This document shows, piece by piece, positions 29,477-30,783 of a stretch of DNA of 30,783 bases. Where the stretch lies: NCBI GenBank assembly GCA_964508295.1, contig CAZDSQ010000013.1, positions 1-30,783 on the forward strand. The letters are read 5' to 3'. This DNA is from SIG578 sp964508295. Lineage in GTDB: Bacteria > Bacillota > Clostridia > Oscillospirales > Ruminococcaceae. The stretch's first letter is position 1; every line of letters begins with the position of its first letter. Under the pieces are notes generated by a model that did no database searches, was not told where the DNA came from, and was given only the letters and a program-made list of their open reading frames with translations. Position numbers and translations under genes: made by a program.

Positions 29477-30783
29477 ATGAGAATTGCTTTAGCGGGCAAT
29501 CCCAACAGTGGTAAAACCACAATGTACAATGCCCTGACAGGCCGTAACGAAAAGGTCGGCAACTGGGCAGGCGTTACAGTTGAAAAGAAAGAACACGCCA
29601 TCAAGAAAAGCCTTTACAGCGGCGCAGAACTGATTGCTGTTGACCTTCCGGGCGCATATTCAATGTCGCCGTTCACAAGTGAGGAAAGCATCACAAGTTC
29701 TTATGTCAAAAACGAAAATCCCGATGCTATCATCAACATTGTTGACGCAACCAACTTAAGCCGAAGCCTTTTCTTTACAACTCAGCTTTTAGAGCTCGGC
29801 ATTCCCGTTGTTGTAGCGCTTAACAAAACCGACGTCAATAACAAGAAAGAAACCAAAATTGATACTGCGGCTCTTTCCGAAAAGCTCGGATGCCCCGTTA
29901 TTGAAACCGTTTCCACCTCGGGCGTAGGTCTTAAAGAAGTTGTCGCGGCTGCCGCCGAGCAGGCAGGCAAAGCTCAGACCGCTCCCTATATTCAGGGCGA
30001 CATCGACCTTACCGACAAGGCAGTTGTTGAAGCGGCTGACAGAAAGCGTTTTGATTTTGTTAACGAAATCGTTTCCAAGGTTGAGAGCCGAAAGGTATTT
30101 ACCAAGGAAAGAAACTTCCAGGACAAGATCGACGCTGTTTTAACAAACAAGTGGCTCGGTATTCCCATTTTCGCAGTTGTAATGTTCCTTGTTTTCCAGA
30201 TCTCGCAGGCTTGGGTAGGCCCCTGGATCGCTGAGGGCTACGAGTTTGCAAACGGAACTACCATTCCCGGTCTTGTAACACTTATCGAGATGTTCGGCGA
30301 GTGGGTCGGCGGTCTTCTTGAGGGTGCAAATCCCTTGCTTACCGCTCTGCTTGTTGACGGTGTTATCGGCGGTGTTGGTGCGGTTGTTGGCTTCCTGCCG
30401 CTCGTTATGGTTATGTACTTCCTCATTGCTCTTCTCGAGGACTGCGGATATATGGCTCGTGCATCAGTTGTGCTTGATCCCATCTTTAAGAAGGTTGGTC
30501 TTTCGGGCAAATCTGTTATCCCCTTTGTTATCGGAACAGGTTGTGCTATCCCCGGCGTTATGGCCTGCCGTACCATCAGAAACGAGCGCGAGCGCAGAGC
30601 AACCGCTATGCTCACACCCTTTATGCCCTGCGGAGCAAAGCTCCCCGTTATCGCCCTTTTTGCAGGCGCTTTCTTTGAGGAAGCTTCTTGGGTCGGAACA
30701 CTTATGTACTTTGCAGGAATCGTAATCATCTTCCTCGGCGCTCTGCTTATCAACAAGATCACGGGCTACAAGGCAAGAAAATC
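29477..30783 (+). CDS. feoB: Ferrous iron transporter FeoB (partial, cut by window end)
   Basis: The first 435 codons are present and the frame stays open to the window end. The start follows AAGGAGG by 8 nt. An N-terminal G-protein domain has GNPNSGKT (7-14), DLPGAYSMSP near 56-65 with the Feo-type G3 variant, and NKTD near 116. A linker domain follows, and membrane segments begin near residue 235. The gate motifs GTGCAIPGVMACRTI and PFMPCGAKLPV are intact. FeoB imports Fe2+ across the cytoplasmic membrane, powered or gated by nucleotide hydrolysis. Its operon with feoA beside an iron-type DtxR explains its regulation. Confidence 0.97.
   Translation, partial: MRIALAGNPNSGKTTMYNALTGRNEKVGNWAGVTVEKKEHAIKKSLYSGAELIAVDLPGAYSMSPFTSEESITSSYVKNENPDAIINIVDATNLSRSLFFTTQLLELGIPVVVALNKTDVNNKKETKIDTAALSEKLGCPVIETVSTSGVGLKEVVAAAAEQAGKAQTAPYIQGDIDLTDKAVVEAADRKRFDFVNEIVSKVESRKVFTKERNFQDKIDAVLTNKWLGIPIFAVVMFLVFQISQAWVGPWIAEGYEFANGTTIPGLVTLIEMFGEWVGGLLEGANPLLTALLVDGVIGGVGAVVGFLPLVMVMYFLIALLEDCGYMARASVVLDPIFKKVGLSGKSVIPFVIGTGCAIPGVMACRTIRNERERRATAMLTPFMPCGAKLPVIALFAGAFFEEASWVGTLMYFAGIVIIFLGALLINKITGYKARK

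Noticed and set aside
30238..30762. 174-codon minus-strand ORF over feoB
   Set aside because: It is the complement of intact feoB membrane segments and so a shadow frame.

Overview
The window is a gene-dense stretch of a bacterial chromosome of Bacillota type, most likely a gut Clostridia member (Oscillospirales/Ruminococcaceae-like; this is inference). The signs are strong AGGAGG-like ribosome binding sites, sigma-A promoters with 17-bp spacers, many intrinsic terminators, the rimP-nusA-ylxR-ylxQ-infB order, a lysine riboswitch and an iron-type DtxR beside feoAB. I see no rRNA, tRNA, CRISPR array, insertion sequence or prophage.

Left part (1-3.7 kb): a LysR-type regulator with a divergent promoter leaving the left edge, and then a divergent pair formed by a small XRE repressor and a DUF6809 protein. 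Three similar palindromes lie between that pair. Next, on the minus strand, is an NhaC-superfamily transporter behind a canonical lysine riboswitch with its terminator, so it is probably a lysine transporter. Its start codon and body are in different frames at an A7 tract.

Middle (3.7-18 kb): mostly housekeeping genes in short units. They are lepA (minus), a 46-residue membrane peptide, an unknown anchored extracytoplasmic protein whose promoter is preceded by seven TTAC(A)-like boxes in helical phase, a PflX-type radical SAM protein, dCMP deaminase (minus), rsmA, prs, pth-mfd-yibE/F, degV, and a minus-strand pair of ferredoxin-fused aldo/keto reductase and a DUF1893 protein.

Right part (18-28 kb): one long minus-strand operon reading leftwards, rimP-nusA-ylxR-ylxQ-infB-rbfA-nrnA-truB-ribF, followed without a clear break by an O-antigen-ligase-like membrane protein and galM. 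Most junctions overlap or nearly touch. Upstream of rimP are a promoter, a palindrome and a terminator-like leader hairpin, followed on the other strand by two small overlapping ORFs of unknown function.

Right edge (28.6-30.8 kb): an iron-type DtxR regulator without an SH3 domain, divergent from feoA-feoB (feoB runs off the window). Two GTTAG-N6-CTAAC palindromes flank feoA and are probable operators.

The best candidates for novelty are the frame break after the lysine riboswitch, the phased TTAC array, the XRE triple operator and the two small ORFs next to rimP. I did not find a clearly new multi-gene system.
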